NCBI RefSeq assembly: GCF_000959365.1
Contig: NZ_CP009556.1
Span: forward strand, 744,001 to 808,000
DNA: 64,000 bases
Direction of reading: 5' to 3'
Source of the DNA: Burkholderia oklahomensis C6786
GTDB lineage: Bacteria; Pseudomonadota; Gammaproteobacteria; Burkholderiales; Burkholderiaceae
Shown: positions 46,651-55,143 of the stretch, piece after piece
Layout: each line of letters opens with the position of its first letter
How positions within the stretch are numbered: position 1 is the first letter of the stretch
Position numbers and translations under genes: made by a program
Notes under the pieces: model-generated
The model's database searches: none
What the model saw: the letters and a program-made list of their open reading frames with translations, nothing else
Told to the model about the DNA's origin: nothing

Positions 46651-47916
46651 ATGCAGAACTGGCAACCCACGAATCCCGTGGAGCGCAGGTTCATGGATGC
46701 GCACACGGATTGGCAAGGTTTCGCGAAGGATCGGGCCGCAAGGCTGATGATCTGGCAGACGAACGAAGCCGACGCGCAACTCGTGCAGCTCTATTTCCAG
46801 ACGCAGGAGGAGATGTCGAGCGCGGTGATCGTCATGCGTTCGGATTTTGTCGATGGCGCACATTACGCGCCGGCGCTGACGGACGAGCTCATCGGGTTTT
46901 ACGACAGCCGGCGCGATGCGTCGAACGCGCAAGGGCTGCGTGCGGATTGGCAACCGCCTCGCGACGACGGCGGACATCCGGTTCTGCGTTTTCTGAGCGT
47001 CGCCGACAGCTTGATACAGCACCATCCGGACATCTTTCCGGCGATGGTTTTCGTGTTGCAGCCCGCGCAGGTTCGCGGCGATGCGGCGTTCGCGCGTTGG
47101 CTCGGCGAGCTGCTCGACGTCATCGAAGCCTCGCCGAGACTCGGCGCGCGCGTGCGATTCGTGTTGCCGCGCATCGACGCCGAACCGCTCAAGCCGCTGC
47201 AACAGCAACATTCGAGCACCGCGCACATCGTGAAGGGACGCTACACGATGGCGAGCGTGCCGCGCGAATTGCTCGCGGAATCCGGCGAGCGCGGGCCGAA
47301 CGGCGAGTTCAGGCGATTGTTCGTCGAACTGAGCGAGACGATCGGCGACGGCAATCCGGCGCGTCTCGAACGATTGCGCGCAGCGGCGCTGCAGATCGCC
47401 GAGCGCGAGCAGTGGTTCGATCAATGCGTGGTCGTGCACCTGATAGCGGGTGCTGCGTATCTGAAATGGCGTGATCACGAACGCGCACTCGATGCGTATC
47501 GGCAGGCGACGGAAAGCGGTGAGCGCGCGGTCGGCGCAGGGCATCCGGCGGGGCCCAAGCTCGTCGCGAACGGCTTGTTCGGCGAAGCGAGCGTGCATCT
47601 GGCGCACAAGGCGTTCGCGCCGGCCGCGTACTGCTACGAGCGCGCGGCGGCGTCGACGACGGCTGCGCAGGACGCGCTGATGACCGTCGAGGCGTGGCGG
47701 ATGAGCGCCGTGTGCTGGGAGAAGGCAGGCGAGCGCGAGCACGCATTGGAAGCGGGCTTCAACGCGCTCGACGCGGGACTCCTGATCGACGAATCGATGC
47801 GGCTGAACAGCAACTTGCGGCTCGTCGTCGAATGGATGGTCAAACAGGTCGGCGCGTTCGACCGGCGCCGCAGCGAGCTGAGCGACAAGGTCGCGGCGCT
47901 GCGCGGCGGACGCTGA
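46651..47916 (+). CDS. VgrG/Rhs-linked TPR-like protein, possible effector adaptor
   Basis: This is a 421-residue protein I cannot place in a named family. The first ~200 residues are alpha/beta (LMIWQTNEADAQLVQLYFQ, FVLPRID). The rest is helical with TPR-like spacing (AAYLKWRDHERALDAYRQA, AYCYERAAASTTAAQDALM, EKAGEREHALEAGFNALD). It has no signal peptide or membrane helix. It sits between vgrG (15 bp) and the rhs gene (22 bp), the position normally held by effector chaperones such as DUF4123 or DUF1795 proteins, neither of which is present. A loading-adaptor role is inferred from position only. Confidence 0.75.
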   Translation: MQNWQPTNPVERRFMDAHTDWQGFAKDRAARLMIWQTNEADAQLVQLYFQTQEEMSSAVIVMRSDFVDGAHYAPALTDELIGFYDSRRDASNAQGLRADWQPPRDDGGHPVLRFLSVADSLIQHHPDIFPAMVFVLQPAQVRGDAAFARWLGELLDVIEASPRLGARVRFVLPRIDAEPLKPLQQQHSSTAHIVKGRYTMASVPRELLAESGERGPNGEFRRLFVELSETIGDGNPARLERLRAAALQIAEREQWFDQCVVVHLIAGAAYLKWRDHERALDAYRQATESGERAVGAGHPAGPKLVANGLFGEASVHLAHKAFAPAAYCYERAAASTTAAQDALMTVEAWRMSAVCWEKAGEREHALEAGFNALDAGLLIDESMRLNSNLRLVVEWMVKQVGAFDRRRSELSDKVAALRGGR

Positions 47917-47938
47917 ACGCGGGCGGGGAGCGGAAAAC

Positions 47939-50900
47939 ATGGCGCTGCCGGCCGTCAAACACATGGACCCCGTCGTCGGGATCGACGTGCACTCGGTGAT
48001 CGTCACGCCGGGGCTGCCCCCGGTGTTCCTGCCGCATCCGCATATCGGCTTCATGCTTGATCTACAGGAGTACATTGCGGCTGCGAAGGGGGTGATCGGC
48101 AGCATCGCGATGACGATTGCCGAAGACGCGGTGCTCGACTATCTGAAGGACCATCCCGACGACCGCAAGAAACTGACCGATGCGCTCAATTCGCTCAAGG
48201 ACCAGAAGAAGCAGGCGACGAGCGATCCGTGGGTCGCGAAGGCGCTGAAGCTCAATCGCGAAGTGTCATCAATCAAGGGCGACATGGCGGGCGCAATAGG
48301 CGCGGGCGTCGGGGCGGGCGCGACCGCCGGCAGGCCGATCTTCGTGAACGGGCTGATGCGCGCGACGGCGGGCACGCATTCGTTTCATGTGCCGGGCTTG
48401 CACTTTCCGCTCGGCGAAACGTTCGCGCCGCCCGATCCGCTGCCGTCCGACGACGCCGAATCGTACATGGGCAGCCGGACCGTGCTGGCGAACAACGATC
48501 CGCTTTCGTACATGGCGCTGTCCGCGATGAGCTGCTGGGCCGAGGGAATCGAGCCGCCGCCGCACAACGGCGCGCATACGACGCGCACGCATGTGTCGAT
48601 GCCGAGTTCGGTGATGCTGCCGATTCCCGCCGGACGGCCCGTGCTCGTCGGCGGGCCGCCCGTGATGAACATGGCGGCGGCCGCGAAGGGGATGTTCAAG
48701 GCGTTTCAGGGATCGAAGTGGGCGAAGAAGCTCGCGGACAAGCTGCATCTGAAGTCAGGGTTCCTGCGATGCACGGTGCTGAAGGCGGAGCCGGTCGACG
48801 TGACGACGGGCGAAGTGGTCGTGCAGCAGAACGACTTCACCGTGTCCGGCCGGTTGCCGCTCGTGTGGGATCGATACTACGCGAGTCACGATCGCCATGC
48901 AGGCGCGGTGGGCTTCGGCTGGCAGACGCCCGCCGATATCCGGCTCGAGCTGATGCGCAACGAAGATGGCATCGGCGCGGCTGCTTGTTTCCCTGATCAT
49001 GCGACCGCTTTCGACATGGTGCCGGCAGACGATGGGTGGCCGGCGCGCACGTATGACTGGCAGCATGGGCATGCGCTGTATGGCGACGATGGGCGGATGG
49101 TGCTGCGCACGCGCGAGGGGATCGAATACGGATTCGCGCTGCCTTCCCGTTGGAGAGATGCCGTCGCGGCGCTCGATGGCGACGACTCGCGGCTCGCGCT
49201 GCCGATCGATCGCATGGCCGATCTCAACGGCAATGCGTGGGTGTTCGAGCGTGACGTGTATGGCGGGCTCGTGCGTCTCGTCGAATGGAAGCGCGACGGG
49301 CGGACCGAGCGTGTGGTCGAGTGTGGCACGGGCAGCGGGCTGCACGCCGGGCTGTTGACGTCGCTGACGCTGATCGATGCAGGCGGAAACGCGCATCCGC
49401 TCGTGAGCTACGAGCACGACCGCGAGCGCAATCTGGCGGCGGCGATCGATGCGATGGCGCATCCGCATCATTTCGAATATGCGGCCGGGCATCGGATGGT
49501 GAGCCACACGAGCGCGCGCGGCGTGTCGTTCTACTACAGCTACCAGCAGGGCGACGACGGCGTGTGGCGCGTCGATCATGCGTGGGGCGACAACGGGCTA
49601 TTCGACTATCGCTTCGTCTACGATCGCGCGCGGATGGAGACGCGCGTCACCAATTCGCTCGGGCATACGACGATCACGCAGATGAACGAGCGCGGGATGC
49701 CTGTTGCGGAAATCGATCCGCTAGGCGGCGTGACCGGGTATCGGTATGACGCGCAGGGGCGTGCGAGTGCGATGATCGATCCGGCGGGGCGGACGACGGC
49801 TTGGGAATATGACGCGCATGGCAGTTTGATTGCGCAGACATTGCCGGACGGCAGCGCAGTCAGAACGGAATTTGACCTCGATCACCGACCGGTCTGCATG
49901 ACGTTGATAGGCGGCCGGCAGTGGCGCTACGAGTGGGATACGTTCGGCAATCTGCTCGCGCAGATCGATCCCTCGGGCGCGATATCTCGTTATACATATG
50001 ACGAGTACGGCCAGCTTGTTGAACATACAGGGCCGCGCAGTGCGAGCACGCGATTCGATTACCACCGGGACGGCAATCTCGCGGCGCAGATCGATGCGTT
50101 GGGGCATCGCACGCAGTATCGGTACGATGCGCGCGGATACCTCATCGAAGCAATCGATGCGCTCGGGCAGCAAAGCAAATACGAGTACGACCGCAACGGC
50201 AATTTGACGCGCGCAATCGAGCCGGGCGGGCGTGAGATTCACTGCGTGTACGACGCCGATGGAAATCTGTCTCGCCATCGCGACCCCATGGGCCACGTGA
50301 CGCAGATGGACTACTCGGTGCTCGGACAGGTCAGCAGACGGCTCGCGCCTGACGGTACCACCGTTGAATATCGTTACGACACGGAAGAACAACTGATCGG
50401 CGTCGTGAACGAGCGCGGCGAGCGATACGCGCTCGAACGCGATGCGCTGGGACGGATCGTCGTGGAGACGGATTACTGGGGGCAAGCGCGACGCTATCGA
50501 TATGGCGCAGCGGGCGAACTGCTCTACAGCACGGATCCGCTGGGGCAGACAGTCGAATACCGATACGATCGGCTCGGACGCATCGTTCAGAAATGCGTGC
50601 CTCATCCGGAGCAGGACGATGGTCTCCAGATCGACAGCTTCGCATACGACCGGCACGGGGACTTGGTACTCGCGCAGAATCCGTCTTGCCGCGTCGAGTT
50701 CAGCCACGACGCAGCGGGTCGCGTGATCGAGGAGCGACAAGGCGACCACTTCACGATCGCCAGTGATTACGACGAAGCCGGCAACCGAATAGAACGCAGG
50801 ACCCGGCTTAATGCCGGCGGCGCGGTTGTCGCGCATACCGTCCGCTACACATACGACGCTTTGGATGCCGTCACGTCGATTCAGATCGACGACACAGCGC

Positions 50901-52498
50901 CGGTCGTGCTCGGGCGAGATGCGCTCGGGCAGATTTGCACGGAACAGTTGGGTGCGGAGTTGCGGCGCGAACTGTCGTACGAATCGGGTGGTCAGCTTGC
51001 CTCGCAGCGGACGTTACTAACCGGTATCGGCGAACTCTTCGCCAGCGAGTATACGTACGACGCGAATGGTGAATTGGTCGAGAAGCGCGACTCGCGGGGC
51101 GGCATTGAGCGCTTTCAGTACGATCCGGTGGGGCGGGTGATCGCGCATCTCGACCCCGCTGGGCGATTGCGTCGCTATCTGTACGACCCGGCCGGCGATT
51201 TGCTGAAGACGCACATTCGGGAGCGCCGCACGGCGGATGCAGCCGCAGCGGCAAAGACCGGCGCTTGGGTGCGTGAAGGTGAATATGAAGGCTGCTACTA
51301 TGCGTACGACAGAGTCGGCAACCTTATTCGAAAGCAGGACGCCGCACAGGACCTGACGCTGCGTTGGGATGCTGCCGGGCAGCTCGTTGAGACGGTGGCG
51401 GTGCGGCCGGGTTTCGCAGCTTCAAGGGAGACGCCAGCACACATTCGTGCACGATATGAATACGATCCGTTCCAGCGGCGGGTTCGTAAAGTCGTGTGTG
51501 AGGGAGCAACAGGCGGAGCCGTGCAGCAGCCGCTGTCCCGTCTGAGCCGGTTCTTTTGGGACGGCGATACGCTCGTTGGGGAGTACGCAGCGGGAGGGGA
51601 GGGAGGGGGGGCGTCGGCTCCGGAAGTAGACGGAGATTTAGGGGCGCCGTCATTTGCTGTATCGGAGCATGACCAAACTGACACCGGAACGTTACCCGTC
51701 GCTAGTCGAATGTACGAGTGGATTTTCTATCCGAAATCGTTCCGGCCGCTCGCGATTGTGCAAGACGATCTGGCTGAGTGGAGAGTATCGGCGCGACTAC
51801 CGGGGCAACGAGCACCGGGCACTGGATCGGTGTATTTTTACCAGAGTGATCTTAACGGGGCTCCCGTACGAATGCATGATGCTAGTGGGAGAGCCGTATG
51901 GGAGGCGCGTTATTACCCCAGGGGGGCGGTCGAATGCACTGAGCGGTGGAGTGTGCAGCCACTCAGGTTGCAGGGACAGTATCACGACGATGAAAGTGGA
52001 CTGCATTACAACCGGTATCGCTATTTCGATCCGGATACGGGTAGCTTCATCAGTCATGACCCGATCGGGCTCGAAGGCGGACTGAACCCGTATCAGTTTG
52101 CACCCAACATATTTGGATGGGCCGATCCTGTTGGATTGAAATGCACTCACCATGCAAAAAATCCGAAAGAAGCACACGCGGCGATTAAGGATAAATGGGG
52201 TCACGAAATGACTCCGGCAGAGATGCGTGAATTACAGAGGACAATAGACAATATAAAGTCAAATCGACAGACTTATCCAAGAGATGGAATTCCATTTGAC
52301 AATGACTTTAGAAAATCGCCAGATGGTCAACGCCTTGATACAGGAAGCGGCCCATATAGTGAATGGACGGTGAGAACTCCTGGCGTAGGCAATCGTGGTG
52401 AGCGGCGTATTGTCGTGGATAAAAGCACCGGCAGAGCGTATTACAGTCACGACCACTACCAATCTTTTATAGAAATAGATTTAGGAGGTTGGAAATAG
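47939..52498 (+). CDS. Rhs-family T6SS effector with PAAR-like N-terminus and barnase-like C-terminal RNase tip
   Basis: This is a 1519-residue polymorphic toxin. A PAAR-like region lies near residues 200-250 (MPSSVMLPIPAGRPVLVGGPP). RHS/YD repeats (YRYDAQGR, YEYDRNGNL and others) run from about 280 to 1370. The core closes with DPIGLEGGLNPYQF and WADPVGL, the double DP-x-GL motif of self-cleaving Rhs shells. The last 119 residues (from Lys1401, base 52139) form the tip. It ends RAYYSHDHYQSF, closely like the barnase end KTTDHYQTF, with Glu1475, Arg1490 and His1506 in place of barnase Glu73, Arg87 and His102. It is predicted to cleave RNA in target cells. The tip is visibly AT-rich relative to the core. 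Confidence 0.9.
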   Translation: MALPAVKHMDPVVGIDVHSVIVTPGLPPVFLPHPHIGFMLDLQEYIAAAKGVIGSIAMTIAEDAVLDYLKDHPDDRKKLTDALNSLKDQKKQATSDPWVAKALKLNREVSSIKGDMAGAIGAGVGAGATAGRPIFVNGLMRATAGTHSFHVPGLHFPLGETFAPPDPLPSDDAESYMGSRTVLANNDPLSYMALSAMSCWAEGIEPPPHNGAHTTRTHVSMPSSVMLPIPAGRPVLVGGPPVMNMAAAAKGMFKAFQGSKWAKKLADKLHLKSGFLRCTVLKAEPVDVTTGEVVVQQNDFTVSGRLPLVWDRYYASHDRHAGAVGFGWQTPADIRLELMRNEDGIGAAACFPDHATAFDMVPADDGWPARTYDWQHGHALYGDDGRMVLRTREGIEYGFALPSRWRDAVAALDGDDSRLALPIDRMADLNGNAWVFERDVYGGLVRLVEWKRDGRTERVVECGTGSGLHAGLLTSLTLIDAGGNAHPLVSYEHDRERNLAAAIDAMAHPHHFEYAAGHRMVSHTSARGVSFYYSYQQGDDGVWRVDHAWGDNGLFDYRFVYDRARMETRVTNSLGHTTITQMNERGMPVAEIDPLGGVTGYRYDAQGRASAMIDPAGRTTAWEYDAHGSLIAQTLPDGSAVRTEFDLDHRPVCMTLIGGRQWRYEWDTFGNLLAQIDPSGAISRYTYDEYGQLVEHTGPRSASTRFDYHRDGNLAAQIDALGHRTQYRYDARGYLIEAIDALGQQSKYEYDRNGNLTRAIEPGGREIHCVYDADGNLSRHRDPMGHVTQMDYSVLGQVSRRLAPDGTTVEYRYDTEEQLIGVVNERGERYALERDALGRIVVETDYWGQARRYRYGAAGELLYSTDPLGQTVEYRYDRLGRIVQKCVPHPEQDDGLQIDSFAYDRHGDLVLAQNPSCRVEFSHDAAGRVIEERQGDHFTIASDYDEAGNRIERRTRLNAGGAVVAHTVRYTYDALDAVTSIQIDDTAPVVLGRDALGQICTEQLGAELRRELSYESGGQLASQRTLLTGIGELFASEYTYDANGELVEKRDSRGGIERFQYDPVGRVIAHLDPAGRLRRYLYDPAGDLLKTHIRERRTADAAAAAKTGAWVREGEYEGCYYAYDRVGNLIRKQDAAQDLTLRWDAAGQLVETVAVRPGFAASRETPAHIRARYEYDPFQRRVRKVVCEGATGGAVQQPLSRLSRFFWDGDTLVGEYAAGGEGGGASAPEVDGDLGAPSFAVSEHDQTDTGTLPVASRMYEWIFYPKSFRPLAIVQDDLAEWRVSARLPGQRAPGTGSVYFYQSDLNGAPVRMHDASGRAVWEARYYPRGAVECTERWSVQPLRLQGQYHDDESGLHYNRYRYFDPDTGSFISHDPIGLEGGLNPYQFAPNIFGWADPVGLKCTHHAKNPKEAHAAIKDKWGHEMTPAEMRELQRTIDNIKSNRQTYPRDGIPFDNDFRKSPDGQRLDTGSGPYSEWTVRTPGVGNRGERRIVVDKSTGRAYYSHDHYQSFIEIDLGGWK

Positions 52499-52824
52499 TG
52501 AAAACCGTTACAAGGCGCATTGACTTTTCCGATGTTGATTCGGCGGATGATTTTCACCGGAAGATGAAGGAATTGTTTGGATTTCCTGCTTTTTATGGGG
52601 CTAATTTCAACGCATTTGTTGATTGCCTTACCAGCTTAAGAGTCCCTGAGGATGGAATGACGTCTATCCATCTTCAGCAAGATGAAAGTCTCATTTTGGA
52701 GATTCATGAGATGGACCGACTTCCTGATGATCTGGTTCATGATTTTTTATTGTCGATAAAAGATGTCAATGAGCGATGTGGCATATTTGGTGAGCAGCCT
52801 TCGATACTTCTGTGCTTATTATGA
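52498..52824 (+). CDS. barstar-family immunity protein
   Basis: This protein of about 108 residues has the barstar core: FPAFYGANFNAFVDCLTSLR matches the LPEYYGENLDALWDCLTG region of barstar. It should bind and block the adjacent RNase tip. I chose the GTG at 52498, which shares one base with the rhs stop and has AGGAGG at 52483-52488; a TTG at 52489 is the alternative start. The gene has low GC and codon use like the rhs tip, unlike the surrounding chromosome, indicating joint acquisition. It is the last gene of the T6SS operon. Confidence 0.88.
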   Translation: MKTVTRRIDFSDVDSADDFHRKMKELFGFPAFYGANFNAFVDCLTSLRVPEDGMTSIHLQQDESLILEIHEMDRLPDDLVHDFLLSIKDVNERCGIFGEQPSILLCLL

Positions 52825-52860
52825 TGCCTAAAAATCTGTTCTATTTTCTTGATTAAGAAT

Positions 52861-52881
52861 AGGGCCGCAAAAAGCGGCCCT
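52861..52881. terminator. hairpin between converging barstar and symE-like genes
   Basis: AGGGCCGC (52861-52868) and GCGGCCCT (52874-52881) form a perfect 8-bp stem with an AAAAA loop. It lies 37 bp after the barstar stop and 9 bp past the stop of the minus-strand gene. The flanks are AT-rich but lack a long T-run. Its position suggests a bidirectional terminator. Confidence 0.65.
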
Positions 52882-52889
52882 ATGATCGT

Positions 52890-53111
52890 CTATTCAGCGG
52901 TAATCACAAGCCGCTCGTGTTCAACGGTGATCTTGACGCGCTGCCCTGCTTCAAACCCTGCATGCTCGATCCATCGTCCGGCGAGCTTCATCCACGGATA
53001 AAGCGGCGGGATGGTGGGACTTCGCCAGCTGCGCCGGTAGCGCATTGACTGCTGAATGGTCACGAATCGTTCCGTGACGGTTGGACGTGCTTTAAGATTG
53101 GCGTCAGCCAT
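52890..53111 (-). CDS. SymE-family toxin
   Basis: This 73-residue protein ends with the SymE-type AbrB-like fold: PWMKLAGRWIEHAGFEAGQRVKIT, then HERLVITAE. E. coli SymE is an SOS-linked type I toxin; many relatives sit beside rhs genes. The ATG at 53111 has CAGGAG 7 bases ahead, and the frame extends upstream without support. No LexA box was recognised. It is separated from the barstar gene by a shared hairpin and lies beside an apparent XRE relic. Confidence 0.75.
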   Translation of the reverse strand: MADANLKARPTVTERFVTIQQSMRYRRSWRSPTIPPLYPWMKLAGRWIEHAGFEAGQRVKITVEHERLVITAE

Positions 53112-53143
53112 AGTCAACTCCTGGTGTGAGTTGGTGGTGGTCA

Positions 53144-53178
53144 GCGGGCCGTGAGTGTTGGTAGCACTCACGGCCCGC
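53144..53178 (-). repeat. perfect 14-bp inverted repeat upstream of symE-like gene
   Basis: GCGGGCCGTGAGTG (53144-53157) pairs perfectly with CACTCACGGCCCGC (53165-53178) around a 7-nt loop. On the minus strand it follows the XRE relic and precedes the symE-like start by 33 bp. It could be a terminator or attenuator for the downstream toxin gene, or the basis of an antisense RNA. No T-run is adjacent. Confidence 0.65.
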
Positions 53179-53207
53179 GCTTCGTTTACGGCGTTACATC
53201 TCCTTCC

Positions 53208-53408
53208 TTACTGCTGCTGCGCCTGCGTGAGCACGGCTTCAAGCATCTGCGCGACGAACTGCTGCTTCGCTTTGGGTAGTTGCGCTATGGCCTCGATGTG
53301 CTTCTGCCACCTGGGCATGGGGCCGCGTTTGCGTGGTGCGCTTTGCTCAGCTTCCAAACCATTGCGCCGTCGGCGACGTAGCTTCACCTGCGCGACAAAA
53401 CGAATTGT
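53208..53408 (-). pseudogene. 3' relic, probably of an XRE-type regulator
   Basis: On the minus strand the frame ending at TAA 53208-53210 encodes KRGPMPRWQKHIEAIAQLPK and then AKQQFVAQMLEAVLTQAQQQ. This resembles the C-terminal helical tail of small phage-type XRE regulators that often accompany SymE genes. A stop closes the frame at 53409-53411 and no helix-turn-helix remains, so the 5' part has been lost at the junction with the next operon. It has no start codon with a ribosome-binding site. The family call is from the tail alone. Confidence 0.5.
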
Positions 53409-53418
53409 TCAGGGCCGC

Positions 53419-54162
53419 CTAAACAATCTGCTCCCCCCCATCGACGGTCATCGACGCCCCCGTCACAAACCCGTTCACCATACAAGCAATCACCACCCCC
53501 GCCACATGCTCGGCCCGCCCGATCTGCCTCCCCGGCAGCTTCGCCGCGTGCCCCGCAAAGAACGCCGCGCGCCGCGCCGGATCGAGCGCGTTCCAAAGCG
53601 GCGTATCGAGCAACCCCGGAATCACGGTATTCACGCGCCGCGGCGCAAGCTCGACCGCGAGCGCCCGCGCGATGCCTTCGATCGCGCACTGCGACGACGT
53701 GAACAGCGATTTCCCCGCCACCGGCTTGCGGCTCAGCGATCCCGTGACGAACGTGATCGATCCCGTCTCGGCGAGATGCGCGAGTGTCTCCTTGACGACG
53801 ACGATCGACGACCAATACAAGCTGTCCCAGTGCTGTTTCAGCGATTCGAGATCGTCCGCGATCGAATGCGGCGCGATGTCGTGCGCGACGCTCACACACA
53901 GATGATCGATACGCCCGATGCGCGCGGCAAGCCGCCGAACGTCGCGCGGCTCGCGAACGTCGGCGGCCTCGGCGATCGCGCCCGCGCCGACGATCGCCGC
54001 CGCGCGATCGAGACGCGCGCGATCCCGCCCGACGATGATCGCTTGCGCGCCGAGCCGCGTCGCTTCGCGCGCAAGCGCGAGCCCCACGCCGCTCGATCCG
54101 CCGACGATCAGCACGCGCTGGCCGTCAAGTGAATAGATGCCGTTCGAATGCTCCGCGTCCAT
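53419..54162 (-). CDS. SDR-family protein without the Tyr-Lys catalytic pair
   Basis: This 247-residue Rossmann-fold protein has cofactor motif GGSSGVGLALA and ends VDGGEQIV, as in classical SDRs. Where Y-x-x-x-K is expected, the sequence reads FTSSQCAIEG, so Tyr is Phe and Lys is Gln. This suggests loss of normal oxidoreductase activity or another mechanism. It lies 18 bp downstream of the epimerase gene on the same strand. The end of the gene abuts the XRE relic, which may mark a recombination edge. Confidence 0.85.
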   Translation of the reverse strand: MDAEHSNGIYSLDGQRVLIVGGSSGVGLALAREATRLGAQAIIVGRDRARLDRAAAIVGAGAIAEAADVREPRDVRRLAARIGRIDHLCVSVAHDIAPHSIADDLESLKQHWDSLYWSSIVVVKETLAHLAETGSITFVTGSLSRKPVAGKSLFTSSQCAIEGIARALAVELAPRRVNTVIPGLLDTPLWNALDPARRAAFFAGHAAKLPGRQIGRAEHVAGVVIACMVNGFVTGASMTVDGGEQIV

Positions 54163-54180
54163 GATGACCTCGTCGCCGTC

Positions 54181-55023
54181 TCATCGATCGTCGCGCCACG
54201 AATGGATCGGCTCGAAGCCGAACAATCGCTTTGCATGTTCCGGCGCGAAGAAGCTGCCGCATTCGCGCAGCCGCCCCGGCACCGGCGCGCCGGGAAAGCG
54301 CAGTTTGAAGAGCGCGTCGATCGGCTCGGCCATCACGGTGTCGCGCGCGGACACGAACACGTTGTGCACGCCGATCGGCCGCGCTTCGACCGCGAGGCGG
54401 CATGCGCGGGCGAGGTCGCGCGCGTCGATGTACGACCACAGATGCCAGCGGCGCACCTGCGGATCGCCGTGATACTTCGCGTAGTGCGGATAATCGGCCG
54501 GATCCTCGATCACGGGCGCGCGCAGGCCGACGATCGACGTTCGTTCGTCGCAGAAAAATTCGGCCATCTGCTCGGTCATGATCTTCGACAGCGCATACGT
54601 GGAGCCGGCGCGCACGGGCGAATCTTCCGTCACGGGCACGTCGATCTCGCCCAATGGATCGAACAGGTCGTTGATGACGGCGGCGCTCGACAGCCACACG
54701 ATCGAATGGATGCCGAGCAGGCGCGCGGCCTGGAACACGTTGTAGTTGACGGTCAGGTTGTCGCTGAACGTCTTGCCCGGCGGGAACATGCCCGGCAGCG
54801 ATACGTTCGCGAGATGGACGATCGCATCCGCGCCTTCGAACGATTCGACCGCTTGCCCGAGGTCGCGCAGGTCGGCCTTCATCGAAGGCAGATGCCCGAG
54901 CGCGCTCGATACGACGGTGGCCTTCACATCGACGCCGAGCGTGTCGTAGCCGTGCGCGGCGAATTCGCGCACGACGAACGCGCCGGCCTTGCCGGCGGAA
55001 CCCGTGATGACGATCCTTGTCAT
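54181..55023 (-). CDS. NAD-dependent epimerase/dehydratase family protein
   Basis: This is a 280-residue extended SDR. The cofactor loop is ITGSAGKAGAFV at the N-terminus, with VKATV after strand 2 and DLRDL. The catalytic Y-A-L-S-K (STYALSKIMTEQM, near residue 145) is intact. The ATG at 55023 follows GGAGG. It probably acts on a sugar or sugar-acid derivative; uronate dehydrogenase-type enzymes have this length, but the substrate is not readable. It is transcribed with the defective-looking SDR that follows. Confidence 0.82.
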   Translation of the reverse strand: MTRIVITGSAGKAGAFVVREFAAHGYDTLGVDVKATVVSSALGHLPSMKADLRDLGQAVESFEGADAIVHLANVSLPGMFPPGKTFSDNLTVNYNVFQAARLLGIHSIVWLSSAAVINDLFDPLGEIDVPVTEDSPVRAGSTYALSKIMTEQMAEFFCDERTSIVGLRAPVIEDPADYPHYAKYHGDPQVRRWHLWSYIDARDLARACRLAVEARPIGVHNVFVSARDTVMAEPIDALFKLRFPGAPVPGRLRECGSFFAPEHAKRLFGFEPIHSWRDDR

Positions 55024-55143
55024 GCTCGCCTCCAAAAATCGTTAAAGTAAGGATTTCGATGCGTCGCGGCCGCCTGAGCGCGGTCGCACTTCGTCGACAT
55101 ACACGCTGCGCGGCCTCGCGTTTCGCAGCGGCACGGAGGAGCC

